This document shows positions 15,408 through 24,163 of a stretch of 64,000 bases of DNA, piece by piece. The stretch is from Methylobacterium sp. J-067. GTDB lineage: Bacteria; Pseudomonadota; Alphaproteobacteria; Rhizobiales; Beijerinckiaceae. The stretch spans positions 1-64,000 of the forward strand of contig NZ_JAKSXZ010000144.1 in the NCBI RefSeq assembly GCF_022829465.1. The letters are read 5' to 3'. A program made the position numbers and the translations under genes. Within the stretch, counting starts at the first letter, position 1. Every line of letters begins with the position of its first letter. Below the pieces are notes generated by a model. That model was not told where the DNA came from, searched no databases, and was given only the letters and a program-made list of their open reading frames with translations.

Positions 15408-16532
15408 ATGCCTCCTCGCTGCAAGATCAGCCTCTCGCTTGCCGCCGTCGTCCTCGCGGCGCCGTTCCTCGCCGCCGCCTCTCCGCCGCCGGAGGATGAC
15501 GGGCTTCTGCGGGTGCGCGTCGCGGAGGCGCGCAAGACCGCCATGGTGGAGGATGTCGTATTCAGCGGCGATATCCAGCCCCAGGCGCAGGTCAACGTCT
15601 CGTTCCGCACGAACGGCAAGGTCGCTAAGCGCCTCGTGGAGGTCGGGGACCATGTCGCGGCGGATCAGGTCATCGCCGAACTCGAACCGCTGACCCAGCG
15701 CGCCAACCTCGACAACGCCCGTGCGGCCCTGTCCTCGGCGGAGGCGCAGCTCACGCAGGCGAAGCTCACCTTCGAGCGGCAGAAGCAGCTCCTCGGCGGC
15801 GGCTACACGACCCGCTCGACCTACGACAACGCGGAGCAGGAGCTGCGCACGGCCCAGGCCGCCGTCGAATCGGGCAAGGCCGCCCTCGGCACGGCGCAGG
15901 AGCAACTGAACTACACCGAGTTGCGCGCGGGCGTGCCGGGCATCGTCACCCGGCGGGATTTCGAGGTCGGGCAGGTGGTCCAGTCGGGCCAGACCGTCCT
16001 CGTCCTCGCCCAGGACGGGCCGCGCGACGCGGTGTTTAACGTCTACGAGGCGCTGACCGCCCGGCCGCCCGGCAACAAGGTCGTGGAGGTCTCGCTCCAG
16101 GCCGATCCGTCGGTGAAGACCAAGGGCACGGTGCGGGAGATCTCGCCCACCGTCGATGCGTCGAGCGGCACGGTGCGGGTGAAGATCGGGCTCGAATCGA
16201 CCCCGCCGGGCATGAGCCTCGGCGCGGTGGTGGTCGGGCGCGGGACGTTCATGCCGAACGAGGTGATCGTGCTGCCGTGGTCGGCCCTCTACCGCTATGA
16301 GACCCAGCCGGCGGTGTGGGTCTACGATCCGGCCAAGCGCACGGTCTCGGTGCGCAAGGTCGTCATCGACCGCTACGGGCCGAACGTCATCACCCTGAAA
16401 TCGGGCATCGAGCCGGGGGAGCAGGTCGTGGTGGCGGGCATCCAGTTCCTGCGGCCGGGCCAGACGGTCGCCGCCATCGCCCTCGGCGAGACGCCGCTCC
16501 AGGGCGCGGCCGTGACGGGCGAACGCCGATGA
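15408..16532 (+). CDS. RND efflux periplasmic adaptor subunit (MFP) 1
   Basis: 374 residues with a signal peptide (hydrophobic residues 8-25). It has the standard adaptor order: a half lipoyl motif near VSFRTNGKVAKRLVEVGD, a coiled-coil hairpin at about 95-165 (Ala/Gln/Glu-rich), a second half lipoyl motif (NYTELRAGVPGIVTRRD), then beta-barrel and membrane-proximal domains ending GEQVVVAGIQFLRPGQ. It bridges the inner-membrane RND pump to an outer-membrane channel. It overlaps the next gene by four bases (ATGA). No lipobox is visible, unlike the following adaptor. Confidence 0.92.
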   Translation: MPPRCKISLSLAAVVLAAPFLAAASPPPEDDGLLRVRVAEARKTAMVEDVVFSGDIQPQAQVNVSFRTNGKVAKRLVEVGDHVAADQVIAELEPLTQRANLDNARAALSSAEAQLTQAKLTFERQKQLLGGGYTTRSTYDNAEQELRTAQAAVESGKAALGTAQEQLNYTELRAGVPGIVTRRDFEVGQVVQSGQTVLVLAQDGPRDAVFNVYEALTARPPGNKVVEVSLQADPSVKTKGTVREISPTVDASSGTVRVKIGLESTPPGMSLGAVVVGRGTFMPNEVIVLPWSALYRYETQPAVWVYDPAKRTVSVRKVVIDRYGPNVITLKSGIEPGEQVVVAGIQFLRPGQTVAAIALGETPLQGAAVTGERR

Positions 16533-17614
16533 ACCGCTTCCCCGCCGCCCTCATGGCACTCGGCGCCCTCGCGCTCGGCGCCTGCAAGCCGACCAAGGAG
16601 GCGCACGAGCCGGCGCCGATCCGCCCCGTGCTGACGCAGGTGGCGCAGCCGAGCGACAGCCTCACCTTCGGCCCGTTCCCCGGCACGGTGGAGCCGCGCT
16701 ACCAGTCGCAACTCGGCTTCCAGATCCCCGGCCGCATGGTCGCCCGCGACGTGACGGTGGGCGATCTGGTGAAGCAGGGCCAGCGCCTCGCCGCCCTCGA
16801 CCCGGTGGTCTCGCGCTTCGATCTCACCCGCGCCGAGGCGGACCTCGCCGATGCGCGCGGTCAGGCCGAGAACGCCACCGCCGCCGAGGCGCGGACCCGG
16901 CGCCTCATGGTGGGCAACGCGGTGAGCCAAGCCTCCCTCGATCAGGCGGTGGCCCGGCGCGACACGACGCAGGCTCGGCTCTCGCAGGCGGAGGCGAGCT
17001 TGCAGAAGGCCCGCGACCAGATGGGCTACACCGAATTGAAGGCCGAGTTCGACGGGGTGGTGACGCAGCGCCTCGCGGAGATCGGGCAGGTGCTGAGCGC
17101 CGGCCAGGGCGTCGTCACCGTCGCCCGGCCGGAGGCCCGCGACGCGGTGGTCGACATCCCCGCAGGGCTCGTCGGCGCCATGCCGGCGGACGGGGTCTTC
17201 ACCGTCTCGCTGCAAAGCGCGCCGGAGATGACGGCGCGGGGCCGCGTCCGCGAGACGGCGCCCTTCGCCGAGACGGGCGCCCGCACCCGGCGCATCCGCA
17301 TGACCCTGGAAGACCCGAACCCGGCCTTCCGCCTGGGCGCGACGATCACCGTCTCCCTCAGCCGCGCCAAGCCCCGCAGCTTCGTGCTGCCGGCGACCGC
17401 GCTGCTGGCCGAGGGCGAGCGGCGCTCGCTCTGGGTCGTGGCGGCGGACGGGGCCTCCGTCGCCCGCCGCGACGTGACCCTCGGGCCGGCGCCCGAGAAC
17501 CCGGACGAGATCGCCGTGACGGACGGGCTGAAGCCCGGCGAGCGCGTCGTGGTGGCGGGCGTCCATTCCATCCGCGACGGGCAGGCCGTGCGCCTCGCCA
17601 CCGCCGCCGAGTGA
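16529..17614 (+). CDS. RND efflux periplasmic adaptor subunit (MFP) 2, lipoprotein
   Basis: 361 residues. A lipobox (LALGAC) near residue 19 makes it an inner-membrane lipoprotein of the AcrA/MexA kind. Domains repeat the adaptor order: LGFQIPGRMVARDVTVGDLV, a coiled coil at about 95-165, GYTELKAEFDGVVTQR, and a closing PGERVVVAGVHSIRDGQAV. It is coupled to adaptor 1 upstream and lies 22 bases before the pump gene. Two distinct adaptors with one pump suggest a heteromeric adaptor ring, as known for MdtABC-like or TriABC systems (TriA and TriB are both adaptors). Confidence 0.92.
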   Translation: MNRFPAALMALGALALGACKPTKEAHEPAPIRPVLTQVAQPSDSLTFGPFPGTVEPRYQSQLGFQIPGRMVARDVTVGDLVKQGQRLAALDPVVSRFDLTRAEADLADARGQAENATAAEARTRRLMVGNAVSQASLDQAVARRDTTQARLSQAEASLQKARDQMGYTELKAEFDGVVTQRLAEIGQVLSAGQGVVTVARPEARDAVVDIPAGLVGAMPADGVFTVSLQSAPEMTARGRVRETAPFAETGARTRRIRMTLEDPNPAFRLGATITVSLSRAKPRSFVLPATALLAEGERRSLWVVAADGASVARRDVTLGPAPENPDEIAVTDGLKPGERVVVAGVHSIRDGQAVRLATAAE

Positions 17615-17636
17615 CCGAGTGGGACCGGATCAGATC

Positions 17637-20600
17637 GTGAAGGACTTCAATCTCTCCGATTGGGCGCTCCGGCACCGGTCGTTCGTGTGGTTCCTGATGG
17701 GCGTCTGCCTGCTCGCCGGGGTGATGGCCTATGGCCGCCTCGGCCGCGAGGAGGACCCGCCCTTCACCATCAAGACGATGGTCGTGCAGGCCATGTGGCC
17801 CGGCGCCACCATCACCGACACCCTCGATCAGGTGACGGACCGGATCGAGAAGGAGCTTCAGCAGCTCAACGGGCTCGATTACGTCCGCAGCTACACCACG
17901 CCGGGCCAGACCACGGTGTTCGTGCAGTTCCGCGACACCACCAAGCCGTCGCAGGTGCAGCCGGCCTTCTACCAGACGCGCAAGCGCCTCGGCGACATCA
18001 AGAACCAGTTCCCCTCGGGCGTGCAGGGGCCGTTCTTCAACGACGAGTTCGGCGACGTCTATGGCAACGTCTACGCCTTCTCCTCGGACGGGCTGAGCTA
18101 CCGGCAGCTGCGCGACTACGTCGAGAAGGTGCGCACCGAGATCCTGAAGGTGCCGGATATCGGCAAGACGCAGATCCTCGGCGCGCAGGACGAGGTGATC
18201 TCCCTCGACTTCTCCCCGCGCAAGCTCGCGGGCTACGGCATCGACCTGCAGGCGATCACCAAGGCGTTGCAGGCGCAGAACGCGGTCTCGGCCTCCGGCG
18301 TGGTGCAGGCCGGGCCGGAGCGGATCTCCCTCCGGGTCAGCGGCTCCTTCGCCAATGAGACCTCCCTGCAGGACGTGAACCTGCGGGTGAACGACCATTT
18401 CTACCGCCTCGCCGACATCGCCGAGATCAGCCGGGGCTACGCGGACCCGCCCTCGCCGCTGTTCCGCGTGAACGGCAAGGCGGCGCTCGGCCTCGCGATC
18501 GCCATGCGCCCCGGTGCCAACCTGCTGCATTTCGGCGAGGCCCTGAAGGAGAAGATGCACCGTATCGAGGGCGAGTTGCCGCTCGGCGTCGAGGTGCATC
18601 TCGTCTCCGACCAGCCGCACATCGTGGAGGAGGCCGTCGGCGGCTTCACCCAGGCGCTGGTCGAGGCGGTGGTGATCGTCCTCGGGGTGAGCTTCGTGAG
18701 CCTCGGCATCCGCGCCGGCCTCGTCGTGTCGGTCTCGATCCCCCTCGTGCTGGCGATCGTCTTCGTCGTCATGCAGGTAATGGACGTCACGTTGCAGCGC
18801 ATCTCGCTGGGCGCGCTCATCATCGCGCTCGGCCTCCTCGTCGATGACGCGATGATCACCGTGGAGATGATGGTCGCGCGGCTCGAACTCGGGGAGAACC
18901 TGAAGAAGGCCGCGACCTACGCCTACACCTCCACCGCCTTCCCGATGCTCACCGGCACCCTGGTGACGGTGGCGGGCTTCCTGCCCATCGGCTTCAACGG
19001 CTCCGGGGCGGGCGAATACACCTACTCGCTGTTCGTGGTCATCGCGGCCTCGCTGCTCGTGTCATGGGTGGTGGCGGTGCTGTTCGCGCCGCTCATCGGC
19101 GTCGCCCTGCTGCCGAAGGCGGTGAAGCACCATGCCGAGAAGCGCGGCCTGTTCACGCGGATCTTCCTGGCGAGCCTGCGCCTTGCCATGCGCTGGCGCT
19201 GGACGACGGTGGCGGCGTGCATCGGCCTGATGGCGGTGGCCATCGTCGGCATGGGCCATGTGCAGCAGCAATTCTTCCCGTCCTCCGACAGGCCGGAGAT
19301 CCTCGTGGATCTCACCCTGCCGCAGAACGCCACCATCGCCGAGACCAAGGCCCAAATGGACCGGTTCGAGGCGGGGCTGAAGGACGATCCTGAGATCGTG
19401 AGCTGGTCGTCCTATGTCGGGCAGGGCGCGGTGCGCTTCTACCTGCCCCTCGACCAGCAATTGAACAACGCGTTCTTCGGGCAGATGGTCATCGTCACTA
19501 AGTCGCTGGAGGTCCGCGACCGGGTGATGGCGCGCTTGCAGACGCGCGGCCGGCAGGACTTCGTCGGCACCGACGTCCTCGTCCAGCCGCTGAGCCTAGG
19601 CCCCCCGGTCGGGCGGCCGGTGCAGTATCGCCTGAGCGGCCCCGACGTGCAGGAGGTGCGCCGCCGCGCCCTCGACCTCGCCAACGTGGTCGGGCAGGAT
19701 TCGCGCCTGGACGTGCCGACCTTCGACTGGAACGAGCCCGGCAAGGTGCTGCGCGTGCAGATCCTTCAGGACAAGGCTCGCCAGCTCGGCGTGACCAGCC
19801 AGGACATCGCCGGCCTCCTCAACGGGATCGCGGGCGGGCAGAGCATCACGCAGGTGCGCGATTCGATCTATCTCGTGGACGTGATCGGCCGGGCGCGCGC
19901 CGCCGAGCGCACCTCCCTCGACACGTTGCAGAGCCTGCAGATCGGTCTTGCCAACGGTGCGGTGGTGCCGCTGCTCGCCTTCGCCACCATCGGCTACGAT
20001 CTGGAGCAGCCCATCGTCTGGCGCCGCGACCGGATGCCGACCGTGACCGTGCGGGCGACGATCCGCGACGCGACGCAGCCCGCCACCATCGTCGCCAACC
20101 TGAAGCCCGGCATCGACGCCTTCACCCAGGCCCTGCCGGAGAGCTACACCCTGGCGACGGGCGGCGCCGTGGAGGAATCGGCCAAGGGGCAGGGGCCCAT
20201 CGCGCAGGTCGTGCCGGTGATGCTGCTGACCATGGCGACGCTGCTGATGATCCAGCTGCAGAGCTTCGGGCGGATGTTCCTCGTCTTCGCCGTGGCGCCG
20301 CTGGGGCTGATCGGCGTGGTGCCCGCGCTGCTGCTGTTCGACAAGCCGATGGGCTTCGTCGCCATCCTCGGCATCCTGGCGCTGGTCGGCATCATCATCC
20401 GCAACGCGGTGATCCTCGTCAGCCAGATCGAGGAGTTCCACGCCGAGGGGAAGACGCCCTGGGACGCGGTCTACGAGGCGACGCACCACCGGATGCGGCC
20501 GATCCTGCTCACGGCGGCGGCGGCGAGCCTCGGCCTCATCCCCATCGCGCGCGAGGTGTTCTGGGGGCCGATGGCCTTCGCGATGATCGGCGGTATCCTG

Positions 20601-20681
20601 GCCGCGACCTTCCTGACGCTGCTGTTCCTGCCGGCGCTCTATGTCGGCGTCTACCGGATCCGCGAGGAGAAGCCCGCGTGA
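17637..20681 (+). CDS. RND-family efflux pump, inner-membrane transporter
   Basis: About 1014 residues. I prefer GTG at 17637, which gives the usual VKDFNLSDWALRHR start; GTG at 17619 is six codons longer. It has twelve transmembrane helices in two halves with two large periplasmic loops. The helix-4 pair in GLLVDDAMITVEMM corresponds to the proton-relay aspartates of AcrB. Later helices include PLGLIGVVPALLLFDKPMGF. It lies with two adaptor genes under a divergent TetR regulator, so drug or toxic-compound efflux is likely. No outer-membrane channel gene is adjacent; a TolC-like protein elsewhere would be needed. The substrate is unknown. Confidence 0.95.
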   Translation: MKDFNLSDWALRHRSFVWFLMGVCLLAGVMAYGRLGREEDPPFTIKTMVVQAMWPGATITDTLDQVTDRIEKELQQLNGLDYVRSYTTPGQTTVFVQFRDTTKPSQVQPAFYQTRKRLGDIKNQFPSGVQGPFFNDEFGDVYGNVYAFSSDGLSYRQLRDYVEKVRTEILKVPDIGKTQILGAQDEVISLDFSPRKLAGYGIDLQAITKALQAQNAVSASGVVQAGPERISLRVSGSFANETSLQDVNLRVNDHFYRLADIAEISRGYADPPSPLFRVNGKAALGLAIAMRPGANLLHFGEALKEKMHRIEGELPLGVEVHLVSDQPHIVEEAVGGFTQALVEAVVIVLGVSFVSLGIRAGLVVSVSIPLVLAIVFVVMQVMDVTLQRISLGALIIALGLLVDDAMITVEMMVARLELGENLKKAATYAYTSTAFPMLTGTLVTVAGFLPIGFNGSGAGEYTYSLFVVIAASLLVSWVVAVLFAPLIGVALLPKAVKHHAEKRGLFTRIFLASLRLAMRWRWTTVAACIGLMAVAIVGMGHVQQQFFPSSDRPEILVDLTLPQNATIAETKAQMDRFEAGLKDDPEIVSWSSYVGQGAVRFYLPLDQQLNNAFFGQMVIVTKSLEVRDRVMARLQTRGRQDFVGTDVLVQPLSLGPPVGRPVQYRLSGPDVQEVRRRALDLANVVGQDSRLDVPTFDWNEPGKVLRVQILQDKARQLGVTSQDIAGLLNGIAGGQSITQVRDSIYLVDVIGRARAAERTSLDTLQSLQIGLANGAVVPLLAFATIGYDLEQPIVWRRDRMPTVTVRATIRDATQPATIVANLKPGIDAFTQALPESYTLATGGAVEESAKGQGPIAQVVPVMLLTMATLLMIQLQSFGRMFLVFAVAPLGLIGVVPALLLFDKPMGFVAILGILALVGIIIRNAVILVSQIEEFHAEGKTPWDAVYEATHHRMRPILLTAAAASLGLIPIAREVFWGPMAFAMIGGILAATFLTLLFLPALYVGVYRIREEKPA

Positions 20682-20688
20682 GCCGACG

Positions 20689-20802
20689 CTACCGGCGCCG
20701 GGCTCGGATCCTCACAGCCTTCGGCTGCATCCCGCGCCGCAGGGCGTGATGGAGGAGGATCAGGGAGGCGAGGCCGGGCAGTGCAATGTTCAGGAACGTC
20801 AT
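20689..20802 (-). CDS. Possible 37-residue membrane microprotein
   Basis: The minus strand encodes MTFLNIALPGLASLILLHHA followed by a strongly basic tail with seven Arg and one Lys. The ATG at 20802 is preceded by a perfect GGAGGT six bases away, rare enough to be meaningful. The hydrophobic N-terminus (about residues 3-18) could be one membrane helix with the basic tail in the cytoplasm. It lies in the 247-base gap after the RND pump. I recognise no family; it may be a real small protein or a chance frame. Confidence 0.5.
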   Translation of the reverse strand: MTFLNIALPGLASLILLHHALRRGMQPKAVRIRARRR

Positions 20803-20928
20803 GGCGACACCTCCGAACGGTAAAGCCCAGCGTCGCGCCGGCGGGTTAACGAAAGGTTAGCGGGTCCGGTTAACCGCGCGTTTACCCTACCGAAGCACCG
20901 ATGCGGCTCGGTGCACGGAGGGCGGGGC

Positions 20929-21306
20929 ATGGCAGGCATGAGGAATGCGCTTGGCCGCGCGGCCGTGCTGACCTGCCTCGCGCTCCCCTCCCAGGCCGGG
21001 GCGCAGGAGGCACTGTTCCTGCGCATCCGCCCGCAGCCGGACTCCGCCGCGCTCGGCGCCGGGGGAGGGGCTGAGGCGGAGCGCGCCGCCCGCGAAGCCG
21101 CCTGGGAGCGCAGCAATCAGAGGGCGCGGCGGATCATCGAATCGGTCTGCACAGGCTGTCTCGGTCCCTGGGTGCCGCCGGTGTCGCGGGTGGTGGCGAG
21201 CGCGGCCGCCCTCAAAATTCCTGCCCCGAGGGGGCTTGATACGGATGCCCCCCGTGAGGCATCCGAGCCGACCTTCGACCCCGCGATCCCCGAGAGGCGA
21301 CCATGA
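20929..21306 (+). CDS. Exported hypothetical protein
   Basis: 125 residues from the ATG at 20929, with GGAGGG upstream. A signal peptide is clear (basic start MRNALGR, hydrophobic core VLTCLALP, cleavage after QAGAQ). The mature protein is short and partly disordered, with a Cys pair (SVCTGCLGPW) that could bind metal or form a disulfide, then a Pro-rich tail. Its stop overlaps the ATG of the next gene (ATGA), so the two are translationally coupled. Function unknown. Confidence 0.65.
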   Translation: MAGMRNALGRAAVLTCLALPSQAGAQEALFLRIRPQPDSAALGAGGGAEAERAAREAAWERSNQRARRIIESVCTGCLGPWVPPVSRVVASAAALKIPAPRGLDTDAPREASEPTFDPAIPERRP

Positions 21307-21734
21307 CGCAAGCGCACCCGACCAGCGGCGCCGAGCCCGAGATCGACTGCCCCGTGAGCCTGGAAGTCCTGGGCTCCGTGTATCGCGCCGACGAGTACGA
21401 CCTGCCCATGATCCTGGAGCAGATCCCGGCCCTCAAGCGGGCGCAGCTCGCCACCTACCTCTACGGCAAGAGCCACATGCACCAGCTCGGCCTGAAGGTG
21501 GCCCGCGCCTGCGATCGTGAGGATCTGATGCGCGTGGCCGGCGAGATCGGCGCCGTGATCCACGGGCAGGCCCATCTCAAGCCGGCCAAGCCCTCCGTCG
21601 ATGCGGCGGCGGCGCTCACCAAGCACAAGCCCCTGCCGGGCCAGAAGAAGGTGAGCCTCGCGGGGGCGGCCAAGGGCGCGCCGAAGCCGGCGATCAGCCT
21701 CGGCGGTTCGGCCAAGATCCGCAACTTCGACTGA
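21303..21734 (+). CDS. Conserved-looking cytoplasmic protein, unknown function
   Basis: 143 residues, no signal peptide or membrane helix. An acidic N-terminal half (LPMILEQIPALKRAQLATYL, predicted helices) is followed by a basic Ala/Gly/Pro/Lys tail from about residue 90 (HKPLPGQKKVSLAGAAKG) that may bind nucleic acid. Start and stop are well defined by the four-base overlap with the upstream gene. It precedes guaA by 67 bases with a hairpin between. I cannot name a family. Confidence 0.7.
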   Translation: MTQAHPTSGAEPEIDCPVSLEVLGSVYRADEYDLPMILEQIPALKRAQLATYLYGKSHMHQLGLKVARACDREDLMRVAGEIGAVIHGQAHLKPAKPSVDAAAALTKHKPLPGQKKVSLAGAAKGAPKPAISLGGSAKIRNFD

Positions 21735-21753
21735 GCGCCTTCCCCAGACCGAA

Positions 21754-21776
21754 CGGGCACGCGCGTTGCGTGCCCG
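21754..21776 (+). terminator. Stem-loop between hypothetical gene and guaA
   Basis: A perfect 9-bp stem, CGGGCACGC (21754-21762) with GCGTGCCCG (21768-21776), loop GCGTT. No T tract follows. It could be a weak terminator for the upstream pair or a structured part of the guaA leader. Confidence 0.45.
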
Positions 21777-21801
21777 CCGCGCCTCGTTCACAAAGCGGCC
21801 G

Positions 21802-23358
21802 ATGAATACCGACCACGACAAGATCCTGATCGTCGATTTCGGCTCTCAGGTGACGCAGCTCATCGCCCGGCGGGTGCGGGAGGAGGGCGTCTATTGCGAG
21901 ATCGTGCCCTTCACCAAGGCCGAGGCCGCCTTCCGAGAGCAGAAGCCGAAGGGCGTGATCCTCTCCGGCGGTCCCGAATCGGTGACCGTCGAGGCCAGCC
22001 CCCGCGCGCCGCAACTGGTGTTCGATTCGGGCGTGCCGGTCTTCGGCATCTGCTACGGCCAGCAGACGATGGCGGCCCAGCTCGGCGGCGCCGTCGAGGG
22101 CGGCCACCACGCGGAGTTCGGCCGGGCCGAGGTCGAGATCCTGGCCGAGTGCCCGCTGTTTAACGGCGTGTGGCACAAGGGCGAAAAATACCCCGTCTGG
22201 ATGAGCCACGGCGACCGGGTGACGAAGCTGCCGGACGGTTTCACCACGGTGGCGATCTCGAAGAACGCCCCCTTCGCGGCCGTGGCCGACGAGGCGCGGA
22301 ACTACTACGCGGTGCAGTTCCACCCGGAGGTGGCGCATACGCCCCACGGCGCGCTGCTGATCCGCAACTTCGTGCGCGACATCGCCGGCTGCTCCGGCGA
22401 CTGGACGATGGGCGCCTACCGCGAGGAGGCCATCGCCAAGATCCGCGAGCAGGTCGGCGCCGAGAAGGTGATTTGCGGCCTGTCGGGCGGCGTCGATTCG
22501 GCCGTGGCGGCGGTGCTGATCCACGAGGCCATCGGCGACCAGCTGACCTGCGTGTTCGTGGATCACGGGCTGCTGCGCCTCGGCGAGGCCGAGCAGGTCG
22601 TGGCCCTGTTCCGCGACCACTACAACATCCCCCTCGTCCACGTTGAGGCGAGCGGCATGTTCCTCTCGGCGCTGGAGGGCGTCTCGGACCCGGAGGTCAA
22701 GCGCAAGACCATCGGTCGCCTGTTCATCGACGTGTTCGAGGCCGAATCGAAGAAGATCGGCGGGGCGAAGTTCCTGGCGCAGGGCACGCTCTACCCGGAC
22801 GTGATCGAGAGCGTGTCCTTCACGGGCGGTCCCTCGGTGACAATCAAGAGCCACCACAATGTCGGCGGCCTGCCCGAGCGCATGGACATGAAGCTCGTGG
22901 AGCCCCTGCGCGAGCTGTTCAAGGACGAGGTGCGGGTGCTCGGCAAGGAGCTCGGCCTGCCCGAGGCCTTCGTCGGCCGCCACCCGTTCCCGGGCCCGGG
23001 TCTCGCGATCCGCTGCCCCGGCACGATCACGGGGGAGAAGCTCGACGCCCTGCGCAAGGCTGATGCGATCTACCTCGACGAGATCCGCCAGGCGGGCCTC
23101 TACGATACGATCTGGCAGGCCTTCGCGGTGATCCTGCCGGTGAAGACGGTGGGCGTGATGGGCGACGGCCGCACCTACGACCACGTCTGCGCGCTCCGCG
23201 CGGTGACGTCGGTGGACGGCATGACGGCCGATTTCTACCCCTTCGACATGGCCTTCCTCGGCCGCGTGGCGACGCGGATCATCAACGAGGTGAAGGGCAT
23301 CAACCGCGTGACCTACGACATCACCTCGAAGCCGCCCGGCACCATCGAGTGGGAGTGA
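21802..23358 (+). CDS. guaA: GMP synthase (glutamine-hydrolysing)
   Basis: Converts XMP to GMP with ATP and glutamine; cytoplasmic. 518 residues from the ATG at 21802 (MNTDHDKILIVDFGSQ). The class I amidotransferase domain is at about 8-200, with nucleophile Cys in GICYGQQ and the His-Glu of QFHPEV. The ATP pyrophosphatase P-loop is SGGVDSAVAA near 228, and the C-terminal dimerisation domain ends KPPGTIEWE. Length and all motifs are standard. It is a single gene, with a stem-loop upstream. Confidence 0.98.
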   Translation: MNTDHDKILIVDFGSQVTQLIARRVREEGVYCEIVPFTKAEAAFREQKPKGVILSGGPESVTVEASPRAPQLVFDSGVPVFGICYGQQTMAAQLGGAVEGGHHAEFGRAEVEILAECPLFNGVWHKGEKYPVWMSHGDRVTKLPDGFTTVAISKNAPFAAVADEARNYYAVQFHPEVAHTPHGALLIRNFVRDIAGCSGDWTMGAYREEAIAKIREQVGAEKVICGLSGGVDSAVAAVLIHEAIGDQLTCVFVDHGLLRLGEAEQVVALFRDHYNIPLVHVEASGMFLSALEGVSDPEVKRKTIGRLFIDVFEAESKKIGGAKFLAQGTLYPDVIESVSFTGGPSVTIKSHHNVGGLPERMDMKLVEPLRELFKDEVRVLGKELGLPEAFVGRHPFPGPGLAIRCPGTITGEKLDALRKADAIYLDEIRQAGLYDTIWQAFAVILPVKTVGVMGDGRTYDHVCALRAVTSVDGMTADFYPFDMAFLGRVATRIINEVKGINRVTYDITSKPPGTIEWE

Positions 23359-23370
23359 GTGAGGGCCTGC

Positions 23371-23799
23371 TCAGCTGCTCGGCTTCATCGGATTGAAGAT
23401 CGCGACGCCGTCGAAATCCCTCTCGTTCTCCGTGACGACCACGCAGCCATTCGCCTGAGCGACGGCGGCAATGATGGTATCGAGAACACTGCGGGGGCGC
23501 CCGCGCGCCTTTCCCTCGGCCATTAGTTCGGCCCAAACGAGGGCTGCCTTCACATCGAAGGGCAGTACTCGACCCGCGAACAGCGCCTGTGGCCCTTCCG
23601 GCCCGGCAAACCACATCGCGAGGTCGTTGCGCCGCTTGCCGGCCGGAAGGTCGAGAATACCCCGGCGAATTTCCGCCAGGGTCAGCGTCGCAATGGCCAG
23701 ATCCTGATCGGCCTGCCGCCCCATCCACTCCAGCAACGCGTCCGATGGGCGGGGCTTGATGGCGTTGCTAACGATGTTCGTGTCGAGCAGGAAGCGCAT
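23371..23799 (-). CDS. PIN-domain toxin, VapC/FitB type
   Basis: 142 residues, a Mg2+-dependent RNase fold. Acidic site residues are in LLDTNIVS (Asp 6), TLAEIRRG (Glu near 43), SVLDTIIAA (Asp near 107) and TENERDFDG (late Asp). The text from LAEIRRGI onward is the FitB/VapC subtype. It overlaps the antitoxin stop by one base, antitoxin first, the normal order for this class. Expected to cleave tRNA or other RNA when freed from its partner. All catalytic positions look intact. Confidence 0.9.
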   Translation of the reverse strand: MRFLLDTNIVSNAIKPRPSDALLEWMGRQADQDLAIATLTLAEIRRGILDLPAGKRRNDLAMWFAGPEGPQALFAGRVLPFDVKAALVWAELMAEGKARGRPRSVLDTIIAAVAQANGCVVVTENERDFDGVAIFNPMKPSS

Positions 23800-24116
23800 C
23801 AGAGTTCGATGACACGCCCATCCTCGCGGGGACGCTCGAGATCGAGGTTGGCCCCGACTAGAGGCGACCGGCGCAACGCGGCAAGGATGCCTCCTGTGCG
23901 AGGGGGCGCGCCGGCCATCGCACGGCCGACGGAGGCGCGCAGTTCCGTGGCCTCAGGCGTGTCCTCCGCCAGCGTGCGGGCGATGGACCGGATCAGGTCA
24001 CGATCAGCCTCGCGGCCGAGCACTTCGAAGCGCGCCAACCCGCGCTCGCCGAGACGAGACCGATAAGTTTGCGTAGCGCGTTGGCGAGCCTTGCTGATGG
24101 GTGCCTCCCGTATCAC
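23799..24116 (-). CDS. Antitoxin partner of the PIN-domain toxin
   Basis: 105 residues. The N-terminus (ISKARQRATQTYRSRLGERG) is a basic ribbon-helix-helix-like DNA-binding segment; the C-terminal part would wrap the toxin and occlude its active site. It lies directly upstream of, and overlaps, the PIN toxin. The pair probably autorepresses from the AT-rich stretch just upstream (24117-24160). The specific antitoxin family is uncertain; function is assigned mainly from position. Confidence 0.8.
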   Translation of the reverse strand: MIREAPISKARQRATQTYRSRLGERGLARFEVLGREADRDLIRSIARTLAEDTPEATELRASVGRAMAGAPPRTGGILAALRRSPLVGANLDLERPREDGRVIEL

Positions 24117-24163
24117 CGGGAATATAACCGCAGTCGATTCCGGTCACAATGTGGAGCGCAGCG

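Noticed and set aside
21735..21801. Purine riboswitch before guaA
   Set aside because: Only one hairpin in 67 bases; no three-way junction or conserved aptamer core.
23371..24116. Toxin-antitoxin pair as a sign of a larger mobile element
   Set aside because: No integrase, transposase or flanking repeat is visible and neighbours are core genes.
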